This document shows positions 31,413-45,025 of a DNA stretch of 64,000 bases, piece after piece (position 1 is the first letter of the stretch; every line of letters begins with the position of its first letter). This DNA is from Glandiceps talaboti (taxonomy: Eukaryota; Hemichordata; Enteropneusta; Spengelidae). Below the pieces are notes generated by a model that did not search any database, had not been told where the DNA came from, and was given only the letters and a program-made list of their open reading frames with translations. The stretch spans positions 21,883,723 through 21,947,722 of the forward strand of contig NC_135556.1 of the NCBI RefSeq assembly GCF_964340395.1. The letters are read 5' to 3'. A program made the translations under genes and the position numbers.

Positions 31413-31437
31413 AAAAAAAAAAAAAAAAAAAAAAAAA
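31413..31437 (+). repeat. 25-nt poly-A run
   Basis: It lies 270 bp after the PI-PLC stop codon. It could be the tail of a retrocopy or a simple homopolymer. No clear target-site duplication was found. Confidence 0.9.
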
Positions 31438-31467
31438 CTTTACACTGCCAAATGTGATGATTAGACT

Positions 31468-31488
31468 AATAAATATGTACCCAATAAA
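31468..31488 (+). terminator. candidate polyadenylation signals of the PI-PLC gene
   Basis: Two AATAAA hexamers (31468-31473 and 31483-31488) lie about 330 bp after the stop codon. An ATTAAA variant lies nearer, at about 31153. Which is used is unknown. Confidence 0.35.
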
Positions 31489-32735
31489 GTATCTATCCAT
31501 CATTTGACAAAATATCATGTGTTCTGAGCAATTTTCGCGTTAATTTACTTATATATAGGGAATCAACCAATCTTGAATGGCAAACTTATGGTAATTGATC
31601 AAATTAATATGCATGTGAATTTCAACCACAACGTATTAGTCATATGTTATATGACCGAAATACCATTCCTGTTTTTGGTTTGACAAACTAAATATTCTTG
31701 ACAAAACAACGTCTTAGTCAAAGTTTGGTCAAAGTATGGTAATAATGCTAGGAATTACTAGTATGTCCAAAGTCTGGCCATTCCGCTCGATAACTGTAAG
31801 AATGTGTGACTGTACCAAATGTCGTCACAGCCAACCCAGTGGTTTTTGAGAATATTGTGTATACAGACAAATTAACACTACGCGCACATCACTAAATGTT
31901 ACATTACCTATCCTAGAAATAAAATACTGAGAGAGAAAAGCATTTGTGGCATACTTAATGTTTGTATGTATGGCGCCAAAATAAGTGACTTTTCACCTTG
32001 TGGATCAGTGTTTAATGGTGACAAGGTGACAGGTTTTCGGAGCTGTTCCAACACGCCTTTTTCTGTTCATATTGTTGAATCTAGGTGTATTTCGATGGTA
32101 GTGTTTGCCTATGCGAACCTTTCCTTAACCCCTGTCAATGTATACCGAAATAAATCGCTATATCTATGCCTACACCTCTAAATACATAGTGCCATGCCGC
32201 AGACAAATGATATATTCTATACTCTTGTGTTTATACTAGCGATGACGTCAACTAAATGTCAGGTCAAATTGACGTCGGCTATTTTTTAAAGAAACTATTG
32301 GTTCTCGTTCTAGATTGTTACAATATACATATTTTTGACGCATATTTACATACTTTTACCTGACTAGCTCTGACATTTAACACTCAAAAGATGTCAACAC
32401 CAAACTTTTGATAACAATATGTGTAACTGACATCTGTGTCCAATAGTCTTTTTTTATGAAGTAACTAATAAGCGATTTGATTTCTTGAAAGAATTTCCCT
32501 ATGAAAACTAACTTTTAATACAATATTAAATCGGTATCCATATGGATTGGAAAACATTAGTCAAGGCAAGCGGGCTCTTCAGTCATGTTGTCATTCATAA
32601 GGTCATCTTGATAAGGATGTCAATTGTAGGGCATGCCATTGTCCCACCTGTTTACATTCCGTGTGATACAATTTAGCCAAACATGTGTGAAAAGGTTTTA
32701 TGTAGACAGAGAGTCAGAGCTACCCGTTTTATGGC

Positions 32736-32737
<2 letters not shown>
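31489..32737. other. no gene recognised
   Basis: About 1.2 kb without supported features. Confidence 0.45.
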
Positions 32738-32817
<80 letters not shown>

Positions 32818-32828
32818 GTGTGTGTGTG
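32738..32828. repeat. (AC)n-(AT)n-(GT)n compound microsatellite
   Basis: AC, then AT, then GT. The AC and GT arms are complementary around the AT centre, giving a self-complementary tract able to form a cruciform. Confidence 0.97.
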
Positions 32829-35060
32829 GAAGTCAACAATGTATAAATAACTGCATGCAATCGATACAACCCTAGTATTAAAGCTCAAATAAGCATTATT
32901 TTGCATAAAACAATGACATGAACTGAGTAACACATGCGTTTATTAGATAAAAGCTTGATATCAGTTTATTCTGGTGAATCATATACAAGAAAAAGGGACA
33001 TAACATAGCCATACAATTATAAAAAGTTTGATTTAAAAAATACAACTACATTTGATACTGCAAGTTCATTGCATGCACTGCACTTTATGGCATATTTCTG
33101 TGCAAACTGCTATGTGTCATCGCAACATATTCCATACGATAATTAATTATTCCAAAAAATATACAGTTCACCAATTTTAACAAACAGAAACAGCACTCTC
33201 CGTGAGAGGTATTTGATTAATGTATGTAACATTTCTAACATAATTATACTAAAATATCGGTTCTTAGATTACTAATACGTTTACAATATTTATAGTTACA
33301 TGGTCATAATACTTTATTTGTCGTTCTTGAAATACAGTGTGAACTAGTATTTAATTGACACTAAAAGTAACAACGCACTAAAAATAACCACGTAAAGGAA
33401 AGATACATTTGAAACAGCGCCAACCAAAAGCCAACAACTGTACACTAATTGTTAAAGTCAGTAAAGCCATTCGATAGGTGTGAATAATGTGTACATTACA
33501 AAATGTGGTAAGACTCGACTCATTCAAACTGCTTAATTGAGTGGTGATTTTGCACATCAGTTTGATAGGTATTTGTAGTTGTCCTTGGGTACTTTTCCTG
33601 AGTATATTTCTGTTCCATGATTATTGATCTATGGGAGAACTCTAGGAGAAAACTCTCAGAAAGGAGAATGAACTTGAACATCAACTGTATGATGCATTTG
33701 ATTTTTGTGAGTAAGAACGTACCATCTCTGAACAAAAATGGTCGACTATTGATACGCGTAAGTAGAAATTGATAAACGTTTGTCCCATAAATTTCGAAAT
33801 GAATTTCGAATGAACTTAATCAAGCGCTTTCAACTGACAACACGTGACGTTCATCATTCATGTAAGAACACATGACTTTATACGACCATTTTAATTTTTC
33901 ATGTTTTTCGATAGAGGCAGTACGCGCGTTGTCGAGTTTGCAGACATGAGAGTTGCCAGTAACGCATGTGACTGGTAAACAACGCCTGTGTCTGGTTTAA
34001 TACATATTCGGGTTTACGCCTGCGCATTTTGCACACGTTACAATTTGTTTGTGTATATAGTTATTCACATCATGCACATGTGTCACTTGTACTTCACGTG
34101 CAGTGCTAGTGCTCCTTCAAGTCACAGAATTGTCTGTGTTCCAGTCTAGATGTATACATCGCGAGAGCGTAGTGCAAGTGCGAACTTTCACGGTAAGTTG
34201 ACCCCTGTTCTTTCATCGACAAAAATGTACATGTGTCACTATTATTAGAAAAACTATGCGTGTGTCTGGATCACAACAACTTGTAATTGTGTGCTAATAA
34301 GTATACACTATTCCATGATGGCAATATTCTACTCTATTTCGACCGTAATACAAAACAATCAATATTGGCAGCTGAATATTCCGGAGCAATCGCCGGCAAC
34401 GATAACTTTGAATATTGTATATACCCAAATAACGTCATTATTTTGTATGATCATCATAGATAGCATTCTTGAATAGAATCTTAGCTCACGTCACAAGGGA
34501 CTGATTCTCCATTGTCAGAAACGTTTCCCGTAATATCAAGCAGGACATGCAGTTTAGAAAGTAGTGTGTTTGTCGCTAGTATAGACCCATCCCTATGCAT
34601 TGTCTCACTCTGAGTTGTAACACATAAACACAGATAAAGATAAGATAACGAGGTGTAACATTTATTATGCGTACATGATTATGAATGCATCTTTATGCTC
34701 AAAATACAATGTACAAAGCAATTGACACAAGTACAATTAACATTCTGTGGGTTTAAAATGGGCCATATAATGAGTTTTGAATAAACACAGCTGTTGGAAT
34801 GAACGATGTTTTGAAGAGAACCATGCAAGATTGTGTATACATAGACAGTTTTCTGAGCTTTCCTAGTGACTAGCATGAAGTTTAACAACAGACATTGATA
34901 CTGGTAGTAGTACTGTATTCTCAGCTGTGTCTACAGTCAGTCAATCTTTACATGCATGGTAAAGCATACAAAAATAACATGCAGAAATAAAATGATTAAA
35001 ATATATTCTTTTAACCAACTGATGGAGCACTGTTTACATCGACTAGAAAGTTTCCAAGAG
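32829..35060. other. no gene firmly recognised
   Basis: Mostly unstructured. At 34150-34193 a short ATG-led frame (MYTSRERSASANFHG) ends at a strong donor, CACGGTAAGT. This would suit a first exon, but no matching downstream exon was found. Confidence 0.35.
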
Positions 35061-36300
35061 GAAGTCTATCATCTGAGGTCAAAATATGCAGAAACTGAAT
35101 GAAAATTTGAATTATCTAATGAAAAAGAAGAAGAATAAGTGCCTTTCTTTAATTTGTATAATGAGAATAAAGCATGAAATGATGAAATTCATCTTCTACC
35201 GCATAATTTGACAAAATTTAAAGATTCTTTCATCATGTACAGGAATCTTAGGAGTACACCATCTCCCCAACTCAATATAAATATTATAATCCAAAATTCT
35301 AAATTTAGTCACTAGTCTTCTACCAACTGGATTTTTAATTTGCAGAAGATGTTTCTCAAAACCAAAAGCTGTTTTAAATAATCCAGGGAAATAATCTAAA
35401 TGTTCTCATTTTGTTTTTATTAGTACTTTTTTCTTCTAATGTCATTATGTAATTCCCTGTACCATGATTACAAAATTCTAGACATAAGTCATAAAATTAT
35501 GATGAACCTTCCTAGTATAATTAAACCTGCAAAGATTTGACCACACACTGTTCTCATTATATTTAACAAGTAAGTTTCTAATAATAAAATATAAATACCC
35601 CATGTTGAATAACACATAGAACAAATGTAGGCTGCTCACAATAAATTGTCCATCGACAATTAATCTATACCAATACTTTAACAGAAGTTTAATTACAGTG
35701 AAATTAGTGGGGAAATGACCTAATTCTCCAACAATACCACATCTTGATATCTTATAAGAAACCCAAAGTAGAAATCTATAAAAAGAAAAAAAAAACATCA
35801 ACAAGAATCTGAAAATTTCTCAATTTCATAACCCCAAACTTCACATCTGTAAGTCACAATAGCAACAATTAAACAATCAAAGAGATCTAAAGCCACATCA
35901 ATAGAAATACTCTAGTTAGAAGAAATAGTTATACATGAACTTAAGAGAGCTCTCGTGGATTTAAACTTCAAGTTATTGAGGTTTTGTTTAAATTTACTGT
36001 TAGAAGAAATAATGATACCAAGAAAACAGTATTCTCTTAGGCTTACATTGTCGAGAGTAAAATTATAAAAAATAAAATTTGGATTTCCTGTATTTACATA
36101 TGACCTTGATTTCTTAATGTTGATTATTATTTTCTACTTTGTACAAAATAATGTAATTTAAATAAACAACTTTGCAACTCAACTTTAATTTCTAGTGGTA
36201 GAGACTCATCAGCATATAAAAGACAATTCATAGACACACTTGTAAGTTTCACAGGGCTATCATTCTTGACAAAACAAGCTCTTTCCAAACTGGTGGATTC
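35060..36300 (-). pseudogene. decayed LINE (non-LTR) reverse transcriptase
   Basis: Minus-strand fragments, in order, match the 3' half of a non-LTR retrotransposon ORF2. These are DSPVKL and CLLYADESLPLE near 36200-36260 (catalytic ADD changed to ADE), YCFLGIIISS near 36020, and CEVWGYE near 35840. Then comes a 108-codon open stretch (35804-35478) with SYKISRCGIVGELGHFPT and LLKYWYRL, then VGRRLVTKFRI and IELGRW near 35240-35340. Frames are broken by several stops and shifts, and base composition has drifted to AT. The endonuclease and the 5' half of RT are absent: the copy is cut off where the satellite array begins. Resembles CR1/L2/Jockey-type C-termini; clade not resolved. Inactive. Confidence 0.82.
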
Positions 36301-36309
36301 TAAATCAAC

Positions 36310-39300
36310 TCTTTCCTTGTTTTTGACCTTCCTTTACCAATCTTAGACTAAAGTACTAAAATTTATTACAAAAATGTTCGCAATTTTCGTTTTAAACATG
36401 TACAAATGTAACTACATTTTTGTATGAGGCCAGACACCAGAGTTATACCTAGCCTTACAAACTATGCTCTATTCCAAATTCATTCATGCTACAACAACAC
36501 TGTCACTGTTTCTCACCTACTTCTATCCATCTTAGTCTAAACTATTAAAATTTATTAGAGAAATGTCAGCCATTTTGATTTTTAGCATGTAACTAGGAGA
36601 CCAGACACCAGAGTTACCTAGCCTTACAAACTATACTCTTTTCCAAATTGATTCATGCTACAATAACACAGTCACTGTCACTGTTTTTCACCTATTTCTA
36701 TCCATCTTAGACTAAACTACTAAAATTTGTTAGAAAAATGTCCGCCATTTTGATTTTTAGCATGTAACTAGGAGACCAGACACCAGAGTTACCTAGCCTT
36801 ACAAACTATACTCTTTTCCAAATTCATTCATGCTACAATAACACTGTCACTGTTTTTCACCTATTTCTATCCATCTTAGACTAAACTACTAAAATTTGAT
36901 AGAAAAATGTCCGCCATTTTGATTTTTAGCATGTAACTAGGAGACCAGACACCAGAGTTACCTAACCTTACAAACTATACTCCTTTCCAAATTGAATCAT
37001 GCTACAATAACACTGTCACTGTTTTTCAACTATTTCTATCCATCTTAGACTAAACTACTAAAATTTGTTAGAAAAATGTCAGCCATTTTGATTTTTAGCA
37101 TGTAACTAGGAGACCAGACACCAGAGTTACCTAGCCTTACAAACTATACTCTTTTCCAAATTCATTCATGCTACAATAACACTGTCACTGTTTTTTACCT
37201 ATTTCTATCCATCTTAGACTAAACTACTAAAATTTGTTAGAAAAATGTCAGCCATTTTGATTTTTAGCATGTAACTAGGAGACCAGACACCAGAGTTACC
37301 TCGCCTTACAAACTATACTCCTTTCCAAATTGAATCATGCTACAATAACACTGTCACTGTTTTTCACCTATTTCTATCCATCCTAGACTAAACTAATAAA
37401 ATTTGATAGAAAAATGTCCGCCATTTTGATTTTTAGCATGTAACTAGGAGACCAGACACCAGAGTTACCTAGCCTTACAAACTATACTCCTTTCCAAATT
37501 GAATCATGCTACAATAACACTGTCACTGTTTTTCACGTATTTCTATCCATCTTAGACTAAACTACTAAAATTTATTAGAAAAATGTCTGCCATTTTGATT
37601 TTTAGCATGTAACTAGGAGACCAGACACCAGAGTTACCTAACCTTACAAACTATACTCCTTTCCAAATTCATTCATGCTACAATAACACTGTCACTGTTT
37701 TTCACCTATTTCTATCCATCTTAGACTAAACTACTAAAATTTGTTAGAAAAATGTCCGCCATTTTGATTTTTAGCATGTAACTAGGAGACCAGACACCAG
37801 AGTTACCTAGCCTTACAAACTATACTCTTTTCCAAATTGAATCATGCTACAATAACACTGTCACTGTTTTTCACGTATTTCTATCCATCTTAGACTAAAC
37901 TACTAAAATTTATTAGAAAAATGTCAGCCATTTTGATTTTTAGCATGTAACTAGGAGACCAGACACCAGAGTTACCTAGCCTTACAAACTATACTCTTTT
38001 CCAAATTCATTCATGCTACAATAACACTGTCACTGTTTTTCACCTATTTCTATCCATCCTAGACTAAACTAATAAAATTTGATAGAAAAATGTCCGCCAT
38101 TTTGATTTTTAGCATGTAACTAGGAGACCAGACACCAGAGTTACCTAGCCTTACAAACTATACTCTTTTCCAAATTCATTCATGCTACAATAACACTGTC
38201 ACTGTTTTTCACCTATTTCTATCCATCTTAGACTAAACTACTAAAATTTATTAGAAAAATGTCCGCCATTTTGATTTTTAGCATGTAACTAGGAGACCAG
38301 ACACCAGAGTTACCTAGCCTTACAAACTATACTCTTTTCCAAATTCATTCATGCTACAATAACACTGTCACTGTTTTTCACCTATTTCTATCCATCTTAG
38401 ACTAAACTACTAAAATTTGATAGAAAAATGTCCGCCATTTTGATTTTTAGCATGTAACTAGGAGACCAGACACCAGAGTTACCTAACCTTACAAACTATA
38501 CTCCTTTCCAAATTGAATCATGCTACAATAACACTGTCACTGTTTTTCAACTATTTCTATCCATCTTAGACTAAACTACTAAAATTTGTTAGAAAAATGT
38601 CAGCCATTTTGATTTTTAGCATGTAACTAGGAGACCAGACACCAGAGTTACCTAGCCTTACAAACTATACTCTTTTCCAAATTCATTCATGCTACAATAA
38701 CACTGTCACTGTTTTTTACCTATTTCTATCCATCTTAGACTAAACTACTAAAATTTGTTAGAAAAATGTCAGCCATTTTGATTTTTAGCATGTAACTAGG
38801 AGACCAGACACCAGAGTTACCTCGCCTTACAAACTATACTCCTTTCCAAATTGAATCATGCTACAATAACACTGTCACTGTTTTTCACCTATTTCTATCC
38901 ATCCTAGACTAAACTAATAAAATTTGATAGAAAAATGTCCGCCATTTTGATTTTTAGCATGTAACTAGGAGACCAGACACCAGAGTTACCTAGCCTTACA
39001 AACTATACTCCTTTCCAAATTGAATCATGCTACAATAACACTGTCACTGTTTTTCACGTATTTCTATCCATCTTAGACTAAACTACTAAAATTTATTAGA
39101 AAAATGTCTGCCATTTTGATTTTTAGCATGTAACTAGGAGACCAGACACCAGAGTTACCTAACCTTACAAACTATACTCCTTTCCAAATTCATTCATGCT
39201 ACAATAACACTGTCACTGTTTTTCACCTATTTCTATCCATCTTAGACTAAACTACTAAAATTTGTTAGAAAAATGTCCGCCATTTTGATTTTTAGCATGT

Positions 39301-42300
39301 AACTAGGAGACCAGACACCAGAGTTACCTAGCCTTACAAACTATACTCTTTTCCAAATTGAATCATGCTACAATAACACTGTCACTGTTTTTCACGTATT
39401 TCTATCCATCTTAGACTAAACTACTAAAATTTATTAGAAAAATGTCAGCCATTTTGATTTTTAGCATGTAACTAGGAGACCAGACACCAGAGTTACCTAG
39501 CCTTACAAACTATACTCTTTTCCAAATTCATTCATGCTACAATAACACAGTCACTGTCACTGTTTTTCACCTATTTCTATCCATCTTAGACTAAACTACT
39601 AAAATTTATTAGAAAAATGTCAGCCATTTTGATTTTTAGCATGTAACTAGGAGACCAGACACCAGTTACCTAACCTTACAAACTATACTCCTTTCCAAAT
39701 TCATTCATGCTACAATAACACAGTCACTGTCACTGTTTTTCACCTATTTCTATCCATCTTAGACTAAACTACTAAAATTTATTAGAAAAATGTCAGCCAT
39801 TTTGATTTTTAGCATGTAACTAGGAGACCAGACACCAGAGTTACCTAACCTTACAAACTATACTCCTTTCCAAATTGAATCATGCTACAATAACACTGTC
39901 ACTGTTTTTCAACTATTTCTATCCATCTTAGACTAAACTACTAAAATTTGTTAGAAAAATGTCCGCCATTTTGATTTTTAGCATGTAACTAGGAGACCAG
40001 ACACCAGAGTTACCTAGCCTTACAAACTATACTCTTTTCCAAATTGAATCATGCTACAATAACACTGTCACTGTTTTTCACGTATTTCTATCCATCTTAG
40101 ACTAAACTACTAAAATTTATTAGAAAAATGTCAGCCATTTTGATTTTTAGCATGTAACTAGGAGACCAGACACCAGAGTTACCTAGCCTTACAAACTATA
40201 CTCTTTTCCAAATTCATTCATGCTACAATAACACTGTCACTGTTTTTCACCTATTTCTATCCATCCTAGACTAAACTAATAAAATTTGATAGAAAAATGT
40301 CCGCCATTTTGATTTTTAGCATGTAACTAGGAGACCAGACACCAGAGTTACCTAGCCTTACAAACTATACTCTTTTCCAAATTCATTCATGCTACAATAA
40401 CACTGTCACTGTTTTTCACCTATTTCTATCCATCTTAGACTAAACTACTAAAATTTGTTAGAAAAATGTCAGCCATTTTGATTTTTAGCATGTAACTAGG
40501 AGACCAGACACCAGAGTTACCTAGCCTTACAAACTATACTCTTTTCCAAATTCATTCATGCTACAATAACACTGTCACTGTTTTTCACCTATTTCTATCC
40601 ATCTTAGACTAAACTACTAAAATTTGATAGAAAAATGTCCTCCATTTTGATTTTTAGCATGTAACTAGGAGACCAGACACCAGAGTTACCTAACCTTACA
40701 AACTATACTCCTTTCCAAATTGAATCATGCTACAATAACACTGTCACTGTTTTTCAACTATTTCTATCCATCTTAGACTAAACTACTAAAATTTGTTAGA
40801 AAAATGTCAGCCATTTTGATTTTTAGCATGTAACTAGGAGACCAGACACCAGAGTTACCTAGCCTTACAAACTATACTCTTTTCCAAATTCATTCATGCT
40901 ACAATAACACTGTCACTGTTTTTTACCTATTTCTATCCATCTTAGACTAAACTACTAAAATTTGTTAGAAAAATGTCAGCCATTTTGATTTTTAGCATGT
41001 AACTAGGAGACCAGACACCAGAGTTACCTCGCCTTACAAACTATACTCCTTTCCAAATTGAATCATGCTACAATAACACTGTCACTGTTTTTCACCTATT
41101 TCTATCCATCCTAGACTAAACTAATAAAATTTGATAGAAAAATGTCCGCCATTTTGATTTTTAGCATGTAACTAGGAGACCAGACACCAGAGTTACCTAG
41201 CCTTACAAACTATACTCCTTTCCAAATTGAATCATGCTACAATAACACTGTCACTGTTTTTCACGTATTTCTATCCATCTTAGACTAAACTACTAAAATT
41301 TATTAGAAAAATGTCTGCCATTTTGATTTTTAGCATGTAACTAGGAGACCAGACACCAGAGTTACCTAACCTTACAAACTATACTCCTTTCCAAATTCAT
41401 TCATGCTACAATAACACTGTCACTGTTTTTCACCTATTTCTATCCATCTTAGACTAAACTACTAAAATTTGTTAGAAAAATGTCCGCCATTTTGATTTTT
41501 AGCATGTAACTAGGAGACCAGACACCAGAGTTACCTAGCCTTACAAACTATACTCTTTTCCAAATTGAATCATGCTACAATAACACTGTCACTGTTTTTC
41601 ACGTATTTCTATCCATCTTAGACTAAACTACTAAAATTTATTAGAAAAATGTCAGCCATTTTGATTTTTAGCATGTAACTAGGAGACCAGACACCAGAGT
41701 TACCTAGCCTTACAAACTATACTCTTTTCCAAATTCATTCATGCTACAATAACACTGTCACTGTTTTTCACCTATTTCTATCCATCCTAGACTAAACTAA
41801 TAAAATTTGATAGAAAAATGTCCGCCATTTTGATTTTTAGCATGTAACTAGGAGACCAGACACCAGAGTTACCTAGCCTTACAAACTATACTCTTTTCCA
41901 AATTCATTCATGCTACAATAACACTGTCACTGTTTTTCACCTATTTCTATCCATCTTAGACTAAACTACTAAAATTTATTAGAAAAATGTCCGCCATTTT
42001 GATTTTTAGCATGTAACTAGGAGACCAGACACCAGAGTTACCTAGCCTTACAAACTATACTCTTTTCCAAATTCATTCATGCTACAATAACACTGTCACT
42101 GTTTTTCACCTATTTCTATCCATCTTAGACTAAACTACTAAAATTTGATAGAAAAATGTCCGCCATTTTGATTTTTAGCATGTAACTAGGAGACCAGACA
42201 CCAGAGTTACCTAACCTTACAAACTATACTCCTTTCCAAATTGAATCATGCTACAATAACACTGTCACTGTTTTTCAACTATTTCTATCCATCTTAGACT

Positions 42301-44117
42301 AAACTACTAAAATTTGTTAGAAAAATGTCAGCCATTTTGATTTTTAGCATGTAACTAGGAGACCAGACACCAGAGTTACCTAGCCTTACAAACTATACTC
42401 TTTTCCAAATTCATTCATGCTACAATAACACTGTCACTGTTTTTTACCTATTTCTATCCATCTTAGACTAAACTACTAAAATTTGTTAGAAAAATGTCAG
42501 CCATTTTGATTTTTAGCATGTAACTAGGAGACCAGACACCAGAGTTACCTCGCCTTACAAACTATACTCCTTTCCAAATTGAATCATGCTACAATAACAC
42601 TGTCACTGTTTTTCACCTATTTCTATCCATCCTAGACTAAACTAATAAAATTTGATAGAAAAATGTCCGCCATTTTGATTTTTAGCATGTAACTAGGAGA
42701 CCAGACACCAGAGTTACCTAGCCTTACAAACTATACTCCTTTCCAAATTGAATCATGCTACAATAACACTGTCACTGTTTTTCACGTATTTCTATCCATC
42801 TTAGACTAAACTACTAAAATTTATTAGAAAAATGTCTGCCATTTTGATTTTTAGCATGTAACTAGGAGACCAGACACCAGAGTTACCTAACCTTACAAAC
42901 TATACTCCTTTCCAAATTCATTCATGCTACAATAACACTGTCACTGTTTTTCACCTATTTCTATCCATCTTAGACTAAACTACTAAAATTTGTTAGAAAA
43001 ATGTCCGCCATTTTGATTTTTAGCATGTAACTAGGAGACCAGACACCAGAGTTACCTAGCCTTACAAACTATACTCTTTTCCAAATTGAATCATGCTACA
43101 ATAACACTGTCACTGTTTTTCACGTATTTCTATCCATCTTAGACTAAACTACTAAAATTTATTAGAAAAATGTCAGCCATTTTGATTTTTAGCATGTAAC
43201 TAGGAGACCAGACACCAGAGTTACCTAGCCTTACAAACTATACTCTTTTCCAAATTCATTCATGCTACAATAACACTGTCACTGTTTTTCACCTATTTCT
43301 ATCCATCCTAGACTAAACTAATAAAATTTGATAGAAAAATGTCCGCCATTTTGATTTTTAGCATGTAACTAGGAGACCAGACACCAGAGTTACCTAACCT
43401 TACAAACTATACTCCTTTCCAAATTGAATCATGCTACAATAACACTGTCACTGTTTTTCACCTATTTCTATCCATCTTAGACTAAACTACTAAAATTTGT
43501 TAGAAAAATGTCCGCCATTTTGATTTTTAGCATGTAACTAGGAGACCAGACACCAGAGTTACCTAGCCTTACAAACTATACTCTTTTCCAAATTGAATCA
43601 TGCTACAATAACACTGTCACTGTTTTTCACGTATTTCTATCCATCTTAGACTAAACTACTAAAATTTATTAGAAAAATGTCAGCCATTTTGATTTTTAGC
43701 ATGTAACTAGGAGACCAGACACCAGAGTTACCTAGCCTTACAAACTATACTCTTTTCCAAATTGATTCATGCTACAATAACACTGTCACTGTTTTTAACC
43801 TATTTCTATCCATCTTAGACTAAACTACTAAATTTTGTTAGAAAAATGTCAGCCATTTTGATATTTAACATGTAACTAGGAGACCAGACACCAGAGTTAC
43901 CTAGCCTTAAAAACTATACTCTTTTCCAAATTGATTCATGCTACAACAACACTGTCACTGTTTTTCACCTACTTCTACCCATCTTAGATTAAACTACTAA
44001 AATTAATAAGAAAAATGTCAGCCATTTTGATTTTTAGCATGTACATGTAACTGAGACCGGACACCAGAGTTACATGTACCTAGCCTTGCAAACTTTGCTC
44101 TTTTCCAAATCTCATTT
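36310..44117. repeat. 169-bp satellite with 9-mer higher-order repeat
   Basis: About 45 monomers. The block GCCATTTTGATTTTTAGCAT recurs every 169 bp from 36569 to 44021, with degenerate edge monomers on both sides. Variant sites (for example CAACTATTT, GTTTTTTACC, ACCTCGCC, CCTAGACTAAACTAAT) recur at exactly 1,521 bp = 9 x 169. Higher-order units start at 36913 (complete), 38434 (first six to seven monomers), 40641 (complete) and 42162 (first seven). Between about 39,540 and 40,640 monomers are reshuffled, and some carry a 6-bp CAGTCA-type duplication. Corresponding monomers in different units look almost identical, while neighbours within a unit differ. No coding capacity. Organisation resembles centromeric or other structural satellite arrays. 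Confidence 0.96.
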
Positions 44118-44429
44118 AACAGAAACATAACTAGCAAAAGAAATCATGATCAAATACTACACCAATACTTTGACCATAAATATTTGCAAGTTTTAGAGTT
44201 GAACAATAAATGTATTAATCCTTTGTTAACTTTCTTATCTCTTACAGGTTTGTTACACAGTACATAACAGATGTCCTATTCAAAGAAGCTGTTGTTTTGC
44301 TCGTCTCTAAGAGAAAAAAAATAACTTCAGACTCTATGTGTAGTAAAACAGAAATTTAGATCTTAAATCAATTAGTTGTGCACAAGGACATGAGCTCTAT
44401 TTTGAACATTTTTAATACAATTGAAATGA

Positions 44430-44431
<2 letters not shown>

Positions 44432-44498
<67 letters not shown>
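44432..44498. repeat. (GT)n microsatellite
   Basis: Pure GT run of about 66 bp at the start of the next repeat block. Confidence 0.98.
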
Positions 44499-44501
<3 letters not shown>

Positions 44502-45025
44502 CAACTTAGTCGAAAACTGCAGTCCGATTTCTTTGATACTTGGTGGTCATGTTATATTGGATGTCTAGTAGTGAAATTGTTCAAATGAAAATGATCACAT
44601 CAGATATATGGGTTTTGGGTCAAAAATGTGATTTTTGTCAAAGAATTTAAACTACAAAACTACTGGGCAGATTGGCCTGAAATTTGGTGGGAAGATTCTC
44701 AGGGGTGTGTAAATTAAGATTTGTTCATGACATGATGTTTCCATGTGTAATATGCAAAGTAGGGCTTTTTGGTTAAAAACCTACAATTCCAAAACTACTC
44801 AGTAGATTGGGCTGAACTTTTAACAGGGATGTATCTGCCGGTGTATAGATGAAGAAATATTAAGCATATAATGATCTCATCAGTAACATCCAAATTAGGT
44901 GTAAACATGTAAATTGGTCAAAAATTTATATCTCAAAAAGTACTTGGTCAGGGAAACTGAAATTTGGTGAGATGGTTCTAGAAGTGTTGTTCTGCAGATT
45001 TCCTTTAGAATAGTTTGATGCAATT
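44499..45025 (+). repeat. degenerate tandem repeat, unit about 150 bp
   Basis: Four imperfect units share a core like AAAACTACTGGGCAGATTGG followed by CTGAAATTTGGTG and a GGTGTATAGATGAAGAA / CATGATG segment (near 44499, 44655, 44793 and 44936). A further related copy is at 45668-45880 (GTATATAGATGAAGAAGTGT, TAAGCATATGATGATCTCAT). Origin unknown. Confidence 0.65.

Noticed and set aside
36195-36235. CUGAUGAG...GAAA on the minus strand, resembling a hammerhead core
   Set aside because: The sequence is part of the LINE reverse transcriptase (LYADES); no stem II can form between the two motifs and no stem I or III is present.
36310-44117. Regularly spaced repeats considered as a CRISPR array
   Set aside because: Repeats are contiguous 169-bp monomers without unique spacers and the context is eukaryotic; it is a satellite.
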